From an uncultured Chthoniobacterales bacterium (GTDB taxonomy: Bacteria; Verrucomicrobiota; Verrucomicrobiia; Chthoniobacterales; CALDSX01): a stretch of DNA of 42,034 bases. Below, piece by piece: positions 26,082 to 33,942 of the stretch. Under the pieces are notes generated by a model. That model made no database searches, was not told the DNA's origin, and saw nothing but the letters and a program-made list of their open reading frames with translations. The position numbers were made by a program, and so were the translations under genes. Every line of letters starts with the position of its first letter. The stretch's first letter is position 1. The DNA lies in the NCBI GenBank assembly GCA_937924445.1, contig CALDSX010000063.1:1-42034 (forward strand), read 5' to 3'.

Positions 26082-27383
26082 GTGAAGACTATTCAAATAG
26101 CTCTCGCTGGATTGGGTAATGTCGGTTCTGGTGTTTTTAAACATCTTACCAGGAACCGAGCACTGTTCGAGAGTCGGACCGGTTGTTCACCTCTTATCAC
26201 GAGGATCGCAGTTCGCACTCCTGCAAAAGAACGATCAATCTCCTTGAACGGTATTGAACCGGTGGCGGATTGGCGCAGCCTCATGACCGATCCCTTGCCA
26301 GATCTTTTTATTGAACTCATGGGTGGCACCAGTGAAGCACTGAAGTTCACACGTGCTGTTCTCGAACGTGGTTGCCCCTTGATTACTGGTAACAAGGCCT
26401 TGCTGGCAGAACATGGTGCCGAACTTTTTGAACTCTCTGCAACTCGTGGGGCTCCGCTCTACTTCGAAGCCGCTGCTGCCGGGGGAATTCCGATCATAAA
26501 AACAGTGCGGGAAGCACTTGTTGGCAATCATATTCTTTCGATGCACGCCATTATCAACGGCACTTCGAACTACATCTTAACGCGAATGGCCAGTGAGGGC
26601 CTTGATTTTGCCGAGGCGCTGGCAGATGCGCAGCACTACGGCTATGCTGAATCAGATCCCACGCTAGATATTAACGGTTGGGATGCTGCGCATAAAGCGA
26701 TCATTCTCGCGTCGCTGGCCTATGGATTTTGGATCGATCACAAGCAGGTTTATGTCGAAGGAATTGATCGCGTTACTCAATCAGATATCTGTTACGCCGA
26801 CCTGTTGGGATACACTATTAAGCTCCTTGCAATTATCAAAGCCACACCTGGCACGGACATTGAAGTCAGAGTACATCCCGCTCTTATTACAAAGAGCCAC
26901 GTCCTCTCCTCAGTGAAAGGCGTCTTTAATGCCGTAGCCATTCATGGTGATGTCGTTGGAGACACGCTTTTTTATGGACGCGGCGCCGGTGCCGATGCGA
27001 CCGCAAGTGCGGTTTTAGGTGATATCGCCGATGCCGCAGCGACACTCCGATGTGCCAAACCCGCGCCCGCCTTTAGACCACATGATCTCTACGGGCGTTG
27101 TCGTCCAATTGATGAAATCGTCTCTCAATTTTACCTCCGTCTTGCGGTGGAGGACCAACCAGGGGTTCTCGCAAAGATTGCAGAAATACTGGGCCGGTTG
27201 GACATTGGAATTCTCTCTGTGATACAGCCAGAAATCCGCGACGAAGGCGCCGCAACGCTTGTTCTTCTGCTCCACGATGCCCCACGCAAAAAGATGCAGG
27301 AGGCCGCTTCTGTGCTTGCAGATCTTCCATGCGTGAAAGCTCCCCCGCATGTTCTTTGGGTTGAACATCCTTCAGACACATGA
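26082..27383 (+). CDS. hom: Homoserine dehydrogenase with C-terminal ACT domain
   Basis: The protein has 433 residues. The NAD(P)-binding motif ALAGLGNVGSGVFKHL is at the N-terminus. The signature INGTSNYILTRMASEGLDFAEALADAQHYGYAESDPTLDINGWDAAHK is complete, containing the catalytic Lys/Asp region. A C-terminal ACT domain (about 350-430, FYLRLAVEDQPGVLAKIAEILG) suggests feedback control by threonine. It reduces aspartate semialdehyde to homoserine. The start is GTG, with GGTGA 6-8 bases upstream as a weak SD. The ATGA overlap with thrC implies translational coupling. Confidence 0.96.
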   Translation: MKTIQIALAGLGNVGSGVFKHLTRNRALFESRTGCSPLITRIAVRTPAKERSISLNGIEPVADWRSLMTDPLPDLFIELMGGTSEALKFTRAVLERGCPLITGNKALLAEHGAELFELSATRGAPLYFEAAAAGGIPIIKTVREALVGNHILSMHAIINGTSNYILTRMASEGLDFAEALADAQHYGYAESDPTLDINGWDAAHKAIILASLAYGFWIDHKQVYVEGIDRVTQSDICYADLLGYTIKLLAIIKATPGTDIEVRVHPALITKSHVLSSVKGVFNAVAIHGDVVGDTLFYGRGAGADATASAVLGDIADAAATLRCAKPAPAFRPHDLYGRCRPIDEIVSQFYLRLAVEDQPGVLAKIAEILGRLDIGILSVIQPEIRDEGAATLVLLLHDAPRKKMQEAASVLADLPCVKAPPHVLWVEHPSDT

Positions 27384-28468
27384 TTCAGGATGCAATATAT
27401 GACAGGGGCGTCATCGCCCGTTACCGGCCCTACTTGCCTGTGGCTTCATCGGTGCAAGCCGTTTCCCTAAACGAGGGCTCTACCCCCCTTGTCTATTCAC
27501 CAAAGCTTTCCTCCAAAGTTGGCCGTGGTGCACGAGTTTTCATCAAATACGAGGGACTTAATCCCACCTGTTCGTTTAAAGACCGCGGCATGACGGTTGC
27601 AATTACAAAAGCCGTCGAGGCTGGTGCTGCCGCTGTTATTTGCGCTTCGACCGGAAACACATCCGCCGCCGCCGCTGCTTACGCCGCACGAGCCGGAATC
27701 CCATGTGTTGTGCTACTTCCAAAAGGCAAAATTGCTACTGGAAAACTTCTCCAGGCTTACGCGTATGGTGCAAGAGTCATCGCGGTCAATGGAAACTTCG
27801 ACGACGCACTCCGTCTCGTTCGGGAATCCGCCGGAGATGGGTTGGCGATTGTCAATTCCGTGAATCCCCACCGCATTGAGGGGCAAAAAACCGCGGCTTT
27901 TGAAATTATTGAAACCCTTGGTGACGCTCCCGATCTACACATTCTACCATTGGGTAATGCTGGAAATATCACTGCCTATTGGAAAGGCTACACTGAATAT
28001 GCCCAGCTCGGAAGGGCTCGGCGGCTGCCTAAAATGTTGGGAATCCAGGCGGCAGGTGCCGCGCCGGTTTACTTTGGACGTGTGATCGAAAAACCGGACA
28101 CCTGCGCAACCGCAATTCGCATTGGCAACCCAGCAAGTTGGGACGGGGCCGCCGCCGCTTTGCGTGAATCTTCGGGTGCAGTTGAAATTGTAGCTGATGA
28201 TGAAATTCTCGCAGCGCAAGCATGGCTCGCGCGCGAGGAGGGTATTTTTGCAGAACCAGCAAGTGCGGCCTCAGTGGCAGGTCTCATGAAATGTCTTGAG
28301 GGGAATAGGTGCGCCGCTTGTCCCTTTGGAAAAATACTGGACGAGGCAGTTATTGTGCTCACAATTACCGGTCATGGGCTTAAGGATCCTGATATTGCAG
28401 GTCGCTTCGTTTCCGACTTAATCTCTATCGAACCAAGTCTGACAGAGCTCAGAAAACACCTCGACTGA
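27380..28468 (+). CDS. thrC: Threonine synthase
   Basis: The protein has 362 residues, the short class seen in many bacteria. The PLP lysine is in TCSFKDRGM (about Lys67). ICASTGNTSAAAAAYAARAGIPCVVLLP is the phosphate-binding loop, and LPLGNAGNITAYWKGY binds the PLP ring phosphate. The end, VLTITGHGLKDPDIA, is diagnostic. It converts O-phosphohomoserine to threonine. It is coupled to hom by a 4-base overlap. The homoserine kinase needed between these two steps is not in the window. Confidence 0.96.
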   Translation: MIQDAIYDRGVIARYRPYLPVASSVQAVSLNEGSTPLVYSPKLSSKVGRGARVFIKYEGLNPTCSFKDRGMTVAITKAVEAGAAAVICASTGNTSAAAAAYAARAGIPCVVLLPKGKIATGKLLQAYAYGARVIAVNGNFDDALRLVRESAGDGLAIVNSVNPHRIEGQKTAAFEIIETLGDAPDLHILPLGNAGNITAYWKGYTEYAQLGRARRLPKMLGIQAAGAAPVYFGRVIEKPDTCATAIRIGNPASWDGAAAALRESSGAVEIVADDEILAAQAWLAREEGIFAEPASAASVAGLMKCLEGNRCAACPFGKILDEAVIVLTITGHGLKDPDIAGRFVSDLISIEPSLTELRKHLD

Positions 28469-28529
28469 GGTGGCCCCCGAAATTTCTCCAAGAGCCTCGC
28501 TCCAGCTGAATCAGTGTTTGTAAGTAAAG

Positions 28530-29693
28530 ATGAAAAAATATTCAAAGCAAATGGCTGACCCCGAAGTTGCCATGGTCCCACCATGCTCCCGTTCTCCGCT
28601 CCTCTGGGCTGTGGCAATTTTACTCTTGATAGCCCTCGGACAGCTTATCGTCCTCTCTATCGCATTCGGACCAAGGCTTAAAACCGCCGCACAAGCTGCA
28701 GCTGCTGCTTTTAGCGGAACCGATATTCATCTAAAGGATCAGACTGTCTTCATTAACCCACCCCCTGTTGCAATCCCACCTCCAGAGACCATCGGCACCG
28801 AAATCCACCCGGCAACTGCACGATCGGTTCCTGCAGACGATATAAATGCGGAGCCTGACCCGAATTCTTCCGCACACTTAAACGTCGCCAGGGAAGCCTC
28901 CCCTCAAGAGTTCATCCTCCGCACATCTCTCGAATCTGTGCTTATCGCTCGCAGTGCCAGAAAACAGGGCGATATGCAATTAGCTCTCGACAAACTCAGA
29001 GAAGCCCAAGCTCTTGCTCCAGACAATCCGGAAGTGGTCGCTGAGTTGGCCATCACTTTTGAACAAATGGGTCTAATAGATAAAGCCATTGCACACTGGC
29101 GTACTGTTTATCAGCTCGGACCCCGCGGGGGGATTTATTACCGCATGGCTACAGAAAAAATAACCCACGGGGTTGGCCAACAGACAAATTCTGCAAGTGA
29201 CCTGCTCGAAACCGAGCAGAGAGGTGGGTTGCTCCAAACCCGCGAATCCTCAAAGCTCCTTATCGAAAGCGCGGAAGTACAAAAACTCAATGCCGATGAA
29301 GAACGGCAGGGTAGCCTCGAGTTACGTCTGATTTTCAGAGCACAAGAACGCCCCCTTTCCATTCGAGAAACAAAAGTGCAAGTCTATTTTTATGATATTA
29401 TCAACGACGAAAAAGTCGAGCTAACGAATGCCGACACCACGTCGAAATGGACAACCAAACCCATCGATTGGGTCAATGGCGTTCCGGAAGAGCTGCGTGT
29501 GACTTATACTCCACCGGCTGAGGATACCGAAGATGCCAATTCGCGAAGAAAGTTTCTCGGGTATATCGTTAGCGTTTATTATAAAAATAAGCTACAGGAT
29601 GTCGTAGCCGAACCCAAAAGGCTCTTGGACCTTTTTCCCCCTCCAAACACACTGAGCGATGAACTCCCAGAAATTGATCCTACTAGCGGTTGA
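28530..29693 (+). CDS. Membrane-anchored TPR-containing hypothetical protein
   Basis: The protein has 387 residues. One transmembrane helix (about 24-47, LLWAVAILLLIALGQLIVLSIAF) is followed by a Pro-rich linker (about 75-110). Two TPR-like helical repeats come next (about 135-200; DMQLALDKLREAQALAPDNPEVVAELAITFEQMGLIDKAI). The C-terminal beta-rich domain of about 150 residues (LELRLIFRAQERPLSIRETKVQVYFYD...) is unrecognised. With the N-terminus inside, most of the protein would face the periplasm. Its last 35 bases overlap the start of the receiver/pseudokinase fusion gene, indicating coupled expression and probably a shared pathway. Confidence 0.75.
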   Translation: MKKYSKQMADPEVAMVPPCSRSPLLWAVAILLLIALGQLIVLSIAFGPRLKTAAQAAAAAFSGTDIHLKDQTVFINPPPVAIPPPETIGTEIHPATARSVPADDINAEPDPNSSAHLNVAREASPQEFILRTSLESVLIARSARKQGDMQLALDKLREAQALAPDNPEVVAELAITFEQMGLIDKAIAHWRTVYQLGPRGGIYYRMATEKITHGVGQQTNSASDLLETEQRGGLLQTRESSKLLIESAEVQKLNADEERQGSLELRLIFRAQERPLSIRETKVQVYFYDIINDEKVELTNADTTSKWTTKPIDWVNGVPEELRVTYTPPAEDTEDANSRRKFLGYIVSVYYKNKLQDVVAEPKRLLDLFPPPNTLSDELPEIDPTSG

Positions 29694-32253
29694 CGACGAT
29701 CCAGTCCTCTTAAATCAGCTTCGTGACGCTGTAAATCGGCTTGCCCTACAGCGAATTATCCTTATTCCCGCAAAAGGTGCTGATTCGGCGCTCGAACTCT
29801 CCAATAGGGTCCCCCGAATAGACCTTTTGCTCGTCGACGTGTATTTGAAAAATACTGATGGGTTGACGCTGCGTGACAGTTTGATCGCGCGACATCCCAA
29901 CCTGCAAACGGCTTTCACAACCTTTTATGACGTGAGCGAGGTTTCACCACGATTAGGAGACGCTCCTGTCTTTGTTAAGCCCTTTTCTGCTGATGACGTT
30001 CTGAACACCATTCTCTCTTGGTTGCCGGAGGAAGAGAACACGCCGTCGGCTGTCCCTTCCACATCAGAGTCAGCGGCAACCCCTGTAGTAACGGCAACCT
30101 CTGTAGCAGCGGCAGTGCCCGTCGCAACGGCAACCCCTGTAGCAAAGGCAGTGCCTGTAGCCACAACAGACAGCCCGGTGGCTGCCAAAACCCCTATCCC
30201 TGTGGCTGGGCAGGCTCAACCGCTTCCGGCCAGTGCATCTCAAAGCCTTGACCCCGAACTCCAATCTGCTTCCAAATCACAACGGCTTAAAAAACTCATT
30301 GAGCGGCCAGGGTTCACAGGAAAACTAGATCAATTTCAGCTAATCGACATTATTCAAATGTGTTGTATTAGCGGGCGGACCGGCCGATTACGGATCACCA
30401 AAGGCATTTCAAGTGGCGTGATCTATCTAAAAAACGGGAATTTTATTCATGCAATAGTTGGCGTAAAGAGCGGCGTGGATGCGGTCAATGAAATAGTCTC
30501 ATGGCGCTCCGGGCAATTCCAATTCGAAGACGGTGTTTTGCCTGAGAGTCAAACCATCGCTGGAGGGTGGGAACATGTCATGATGGAGGCACTACGGCTT
30601 CGAGATGAGAGGGGAGATGATAAAGAAGCCGATGCAGAGAACACCAATCTCGAAGGCCGAATTCTTGGGGACTTCGAAGTTCAACGGAAGCTTGGCACTG
30701 GCGTGATGGGGGATGTTTACCTTGCCCAACAGGTTTCCATGCGGCGTCCTGTGGCACTAAAAGTTCTTTGGAAGCAGGCCGCCGAGGATCCGGAGACTGT
30801 CCAGAACTTCATTGCAGACGCTAGCGCAAAGGCTCAAGTACAGCACCGAAGTATTCTTTCGGTCTACGAAGCCGGAGAGGCGGCGGGCTATTTCTTCTAC
30901 GCTCGTGAATATGCCGAGGGCCAGAGCCTCGCAGATCTCATCGCTGCCGGACAAATTCTCGATGACATGAAAGCTCTTCAAGTCATTCGTGTCTCAGCTG
31001 AAGCGCTTTCTTACCTTAATCATTACAAAATACATCATGAAGGAATTGACGCTGGCCGAATCTACCTAATGAAAGACGGATCGGTCAGGATTTCCAACCT
31101 CGCCTCTGTTGGGGCAGAGGGCGCCATGCCTGTGCAGGCCGAAATCAGAGCTCTTGCCGGAATTGTGAACGCGGCAAAACAAGGTGGGGCGAATGCTTCT
31201 CCGGCTGTTCAAATGCTGCTTTCCAAAATGCAAACGCATGGAGCGGGCGGCTTTCTTTCTTGGGGGGCTCTCATCCAGGCTGTGCGAGAGCTAGAACCGA
31301 AAGTCGTCCCTGCGGATGCTTTTAAATTTTCCGAACAGGACCAAGCGGCGATAAGGGCTGTTGAGGAGATCAAAAAGAGCCAGAAGCTCACGGTTAAACG
31401 AACCATTTACGGGCTCGCGGCACTAGTTACTCTGTCTGCTCTTCTGGTCTATTTCTTCTTCTTCAGAAGTCATGAAAAGAACTTTTTCGGCAGTGTCGTC
31501 AAAATCCCTGCCGGTCCATTTATTTATCAAGACAATCAGAAAGCCACAACAAAAGAATTCTGGATTGACCAATATGAGGTGACAATCGGGCAATACGCTA
31601 AATTTCTTGCCCACTTACGCGCTCATCCCCAAGACGTCAAAAAATTCGCTGCGCCCGATCAGCCCAAAACCAAGACAAGCTACGAACCGAGAGTGATGCC
31701 CAACATGTGGAAAATTATGTACTCCAAAGCAAAACGAAAGGGAACTTATCGGAATGTTTCAATAGACCTTAACTGTCCTATCTTTGGTATTGATTGGTAT
31801 GATGCGTATGCCTACGCAAAGTGGCGCGGAGGGCGGCTACCAACCGAACAGGAATGGGAAAAAGCAGGTCGTGGACCTGATGGCAACCTCTACCCTTGGG
31901 GTAACAAAGTCGAGCCGAATATCATTGCACGAGTAAACACTGCGGCAGATTACATCCCAGAACCTGGTGTCAGACAAAAGGGAGACGTGGACGGTTTCGT
32001 CCATTGGTCACCTGTACATGAAACGATCGCCGATCGCTCTCCTTATAATGTGTTTAATATGGCTGGTAACGTGAGCGAATGGACTGCCTCCTTCGAGGGA
32101 AGCGGTCTCAACCGCACTCCGGTTATAAGAGGCGGCTCTTACAACTCCGACGATTTTGAACTGACCCGACGCGTGGTGGTATTACCTGCCGAAGTCGGTG
32201 ATTTTCGTGTGGGCTTCCGCGTTGTTTATGATTCTCCTCCCTTACGTCCTTAA
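29659..32253 (+). CDS. Receiver-PATAN-pseudokinase-TM-formylglycine-enzyme-like fusion protein
   Basis: The protein has 864 residues. A response-regulator receiver domain (about 5-122) has VDDD, phosphoacceptor Asp60 and Lys107. A repetitive Ala/Val/Pro/Thr linker (127-195) follows. A PATAN/DUF4388 domain comes next (about 210-315, FTGKLDQFQLIDIIQM). A Ser/Thr-kinase-like domain (about 335-545) has a P-loop-like LGTGVMGDVYLAQ and Lys368 in VALKVL, but the HRD loop reads HHEGIDAGRI and the DFG site reads ISNLASVG. It therefore looks catalytically dead. A transmembrane helix (about 583-602) precedes an FGE/SUMF-like domain (about 613-860; RLPTEQEWEKAGRG, YPWGN, NMAGNVSEWT, RGGSYNSD, GFRVVY). 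The signalling parts would be cytoplasmic and the FGE-like part periplasmic. The gene overlaps the TPR gene upstream. Confidence 0.88.
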   Translation: MNSQKLILLAVDDDPVLLNQLRDAVNRLALQRIILIPAKGADSALELSNRVPRIDLLLVDVYLKNTDGLTLRDSLIARHPNLQTAFTTFYDVSEVSPRLGDAPVFVKPFSADDVLNTILSWLPEEENTPSAVPSTSESAATPVVTATSVAAAVPVATATPVAKAVPVATTDSPVAAKTPIPVAGQAQPLPASASQSLDPELQSASKSQRLKKLIERPGFTGKLDQFQLIDIIQMCCISGRTGRLRITKGISSGVIYLKNGNFIHAIVGVKSGVDAVNEIVSWRSGQFQFEDGVLPESQTIAGGWEHVMMEALRLRDERGDDKEADAENTNLEGRILGDFEVQRKLGTGVMGDVYLAQQVSMRRPVALKVLWKQAAEDPETVQNFIADASAKAQVQHRSILSVYEAGEAAGYFFYAREYAEGQSLADLIAAGQILDDMKALQVIRVSAEALSYLNHYKIHHEGIDAGRIYLMKDGSVRISNLASVGAEGAMPVQAEIRALAGIVNAAKQGGANASPAVQMLLSKMQTHGAGGFLSWGALIQAVRELEPKVVPADAFKFSEQDQAAIRAVEEIKKSQKLTVKRTIYGLAALVTLSALLVYFFFFRSHEKNFFGSVVKIPAGPFIYQDNQKATTKEFWIDQYEVTIGQYAKFLAHLRAHPQDVKKFAAPDQPKTKTSYEPRVMPNMWKIMYSKAKRKGTYRNVSIDLNCPIFGIDWYDAYAYAKWRGGRLPTEQEWEKAGRGPDGNLYPWGNKVEPNIIARVNTAADYIPEPGVRQKGDVDGFVHWSPVHETIADRSPYNVFNMAGNVSEWTASFEGSGLNRTPVIRGGSYNSDDFELTRRVVVLPAEVGDFRVGFRVVYDSPPLRP
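30079..30168 (+). repeat. 18-bp tandem repeat, about five units, in the fusion-protein linker
   Basis: Five consecutive 18-base units begin at 30079, such as ACCCCTGTAGTAACGGCA and ACCTCTGTAGCAGCGGCA. They encode hexapeptides of the type (T/V)PVA(T/K)A. The units differ by a few bases each. This gives a flexible linker whose length could vary by slippage without breaking the frame. Confidence 0.85.
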
Positions 32254-32256
32254 CGT

Positions 32257-33177
32257 ATGGCAAAGTTTACTAACAGGTTATTTTTCGCAGCGTTGCTAGT
32301 TGCTGTGCAGATTTGCGGTGTTTGGTTTCAACCTGCATTAGCCCAGATCCAAGTCACTCTTCAGCCGACACGCAACGCTTTTGTCATTCACGAACCTCTT
32401 CTTGTCAATTTGACTCTCACAAACCTGGCTGGGCGGGAGATTATGTTAGAAGATACACCGGGCCAGCCTTGGCTTGATTTTCGTATCTCCAACCAGATAA
32501 CATCTCGGCCTGCCACCCGCCGCTCCTCTTCAAGCACGATTGCACCTCCGATTGTGATTCCGCCCGGAGCAACCGTGCGGCGGTCTTTTGACCTGAATCG
32601 CTACTTTCTCCTCGAAGAAATGGGAACGACAATCATTACTGCCGAGGTTCGTTTTGCCGCGATCAATCGAAGTTTTATCTCGAACCGTGTCCCTATTGAA
32701 ATCACCGATGGTCGAATACTCTGGAGTCAGACGCTTGGACTTCCAGGGACGCCAGATATCCGTCGGCTTGCACTACTTACCGCACGGCTTAACAACAAAA
32801 GCCTTGCCTTTCTTCGTGTCACAAACCCGGAAACTTACGCTGTTTATATGACACGCCCTCTGGGAGAGATTATCCTTCTAGCGGAACCACAGGCTCAGAT
32901 TGACGCTTCAAACAATTTACACCTTGTTTTTATGACGGCGCCGAAAGTTTACCTCCACTACACTTTCTCCTCCTCAGGAGAGCAGCTTGATCGTGTGGTG
33001 TATCAGGCCACTCAGACGCGGCCGATGCTCCTGCGCGATGCATCGGGAAATGTTGCGGTTGCGGGTGGCCTTGCGATCATCCCCAAAGCCACTTTAAGCG
33101 CAGAGGAACAGGTCTTGAATGCGCCAGCGAAACTCTCTGCTCGGCCTCCTGGGTTGCCGAATTCTGTCACAAAGTAG
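32257..33177 (+). CDS. Hypothetical exported beta-rich protein
   Basis: The protein has 306 residues. A clear signal peptide (MAKFTNRLFFAALLVAVQICGVWFQPALAQ) is cleaved after ALAQ, about residue 30. The first mature domain (about 31-150) looks like an immunoglobulin-type beta sandwich: VTLQPTRNAFVIHEPLLVNLTLTNLAGREIML. The remainder (TPDIRRLALLTARLN...) contains repeated strands with no catalytic motif I recognise. It begins 3 bases after the stop of the fusion gene, so it is the third member of that operon. It may be a periplasmic partner of the two membrane proteins encoded upstream. Confidence 0.75.
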   Translation: MAKFTNRLFFAALLVAVQICGVWFQPALAQIQVTLQPTRNAFVIHEPLLVNLTLTNLAGREIMLEDTPGQPWLDFRISNQITSRPATRRSSSSTIAPPIVIPPGATVRRSFDLNRYFLLEEMGTTIITAEVRFAAINRSFISNRVPIEITDGRILWSQTLGLPGTPDIRRLALLTARLNNKSLAFLRVTNPETYAVYMTRPLGEIILLAEPQAQIDASNNLHLVFMTAPKVYLHYTFSSSGEQLDRVVYQATQTRPMLLRDASGNVAVAGGLAIIPKATLSAEEQVLNAPAKLSARPPGLPNSVTK

Positions 33178-33262
33178 AAATCAATCCCTCCACCCCCGCA
33201 TCGTCGATTTGAAACCTAGAGTGCATGGTTGACGTGGTTTGCATTCCGTCCGAGTATGGGCC

Positions 33263-33484
33263 ATGTTTGCGATGTCTTTAAAAGAGGTTAGGTTACTGGC
33301 TGTTATTGTTCTTGTGCTCAGTGTTGGTGGCTTGGTCAGGGCACTTCGACCTGCGGCCAATTCTGATGCACTAACTTGCGATGCTGTCGGTTCGCAAGAT
33401 TTACCAGTGGAATCTGCTTCTTTCCGAACCGGCCAGACCGTATCGAATAAAAAGTTCTCGGTGAAAACAAACGAAAGCAAATGA
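33263..33484 (+). CDS. Small membrane protein upstream of the Minf_1886-type gene
   Basis: The ORF track start (33239) is TTG; ATGs at 33263 or 33272 are more likely, giving about 70-73 residues. One hydrophobic helix, EVRLLAVIVLVLSVGGLVRAL, is followed by a polar tail. The stop overlaps the next ATG (ATGA), so it is probably a genuine, coupled gene. The family is not recognised. It could anchor or regulate the cytoplasmic product of the following gene. Confidence 0.5.
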   Translation: MFAMSLKEVRLLAVIVLVLSVGGLVRALRPAANSDALTCDAVGSQDLPVESASFRTGQTVSNKKFSVKTNESK

Positions 33485-33933
33485 AACAACCAGGCCTTAT
33501 TGAAATCATAGATCAAATTCTTGCCAAAGACACCCGATACGACAGGGAAGCCTATGCATTTGTGCGCGACGCGTTGGAATTCACACTCAGGAAGCTTCGC
33601 AAAAATAACACTCCTGGCGAAACTGGCGCAAGCCGTCATACCCACGTCTCGGCCGATGAATTACTTGAGGGTCTTCGGCAGCATGCTCTTGCTGAATTTG
33701 GGCCGATGGTTCCAACCGTTTTCTCGTTTTGGGGTATACACTCTAGCGCCGACATCGGCCAGATCGTTTTTAACCTGATCGAAAGCGGGCTTTTTGGCCG
33801 CTCTGAGCAGGATCGGATCGAAGATTTTACTGGGGCTTTGGACTTTCACAAAGCGTTTGTTGAACCTTTCGAACCGGGCACCGTAACTTCGAATGATTCG
33901 CCCCGGATCATGAAGCCAGTACCGCGTCCTTAA
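33481..33933 (+). CDS. Minf_1886-type conserved hypothetical protein
   Basis: The protein has 150 residues. It begins MKQPGLIEIIDQILAKDTRYDREAYAFVRDALEFT and contains the central HVSADELLEGLRQHALAEFGPM and SADIGQIVFNLIESGLFGRSEQD. This pattern matches a family of cytoplasmic proteins of unknown function that I associate with Verrucomicrobia and Planctomycetes (Minf_1886). It is predicted to be mostly helical. The last 20 or so residues are a variable tail. It is coupled by ATGA to the small membrane protein upstream, and the M16 protease follows within 10 bases. The family call supports the PVC assignment of the window. Confidence 0.75.
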   Translation: MKQPGLIEIIDQILAKDTRYDREAYAFVRDALEFTLRKLRKNNTPGETGASRHTHVSADELLEGLRQHALAEFGPMVPTVFSFWGIHSSADIGQIVFNLIESGLFGRSEQDRIEDFTGALDFHKAFVEPFEPGTVTSNDSPRIMKPVPRP

Positions 33934-33942
33934 GCCAACACA

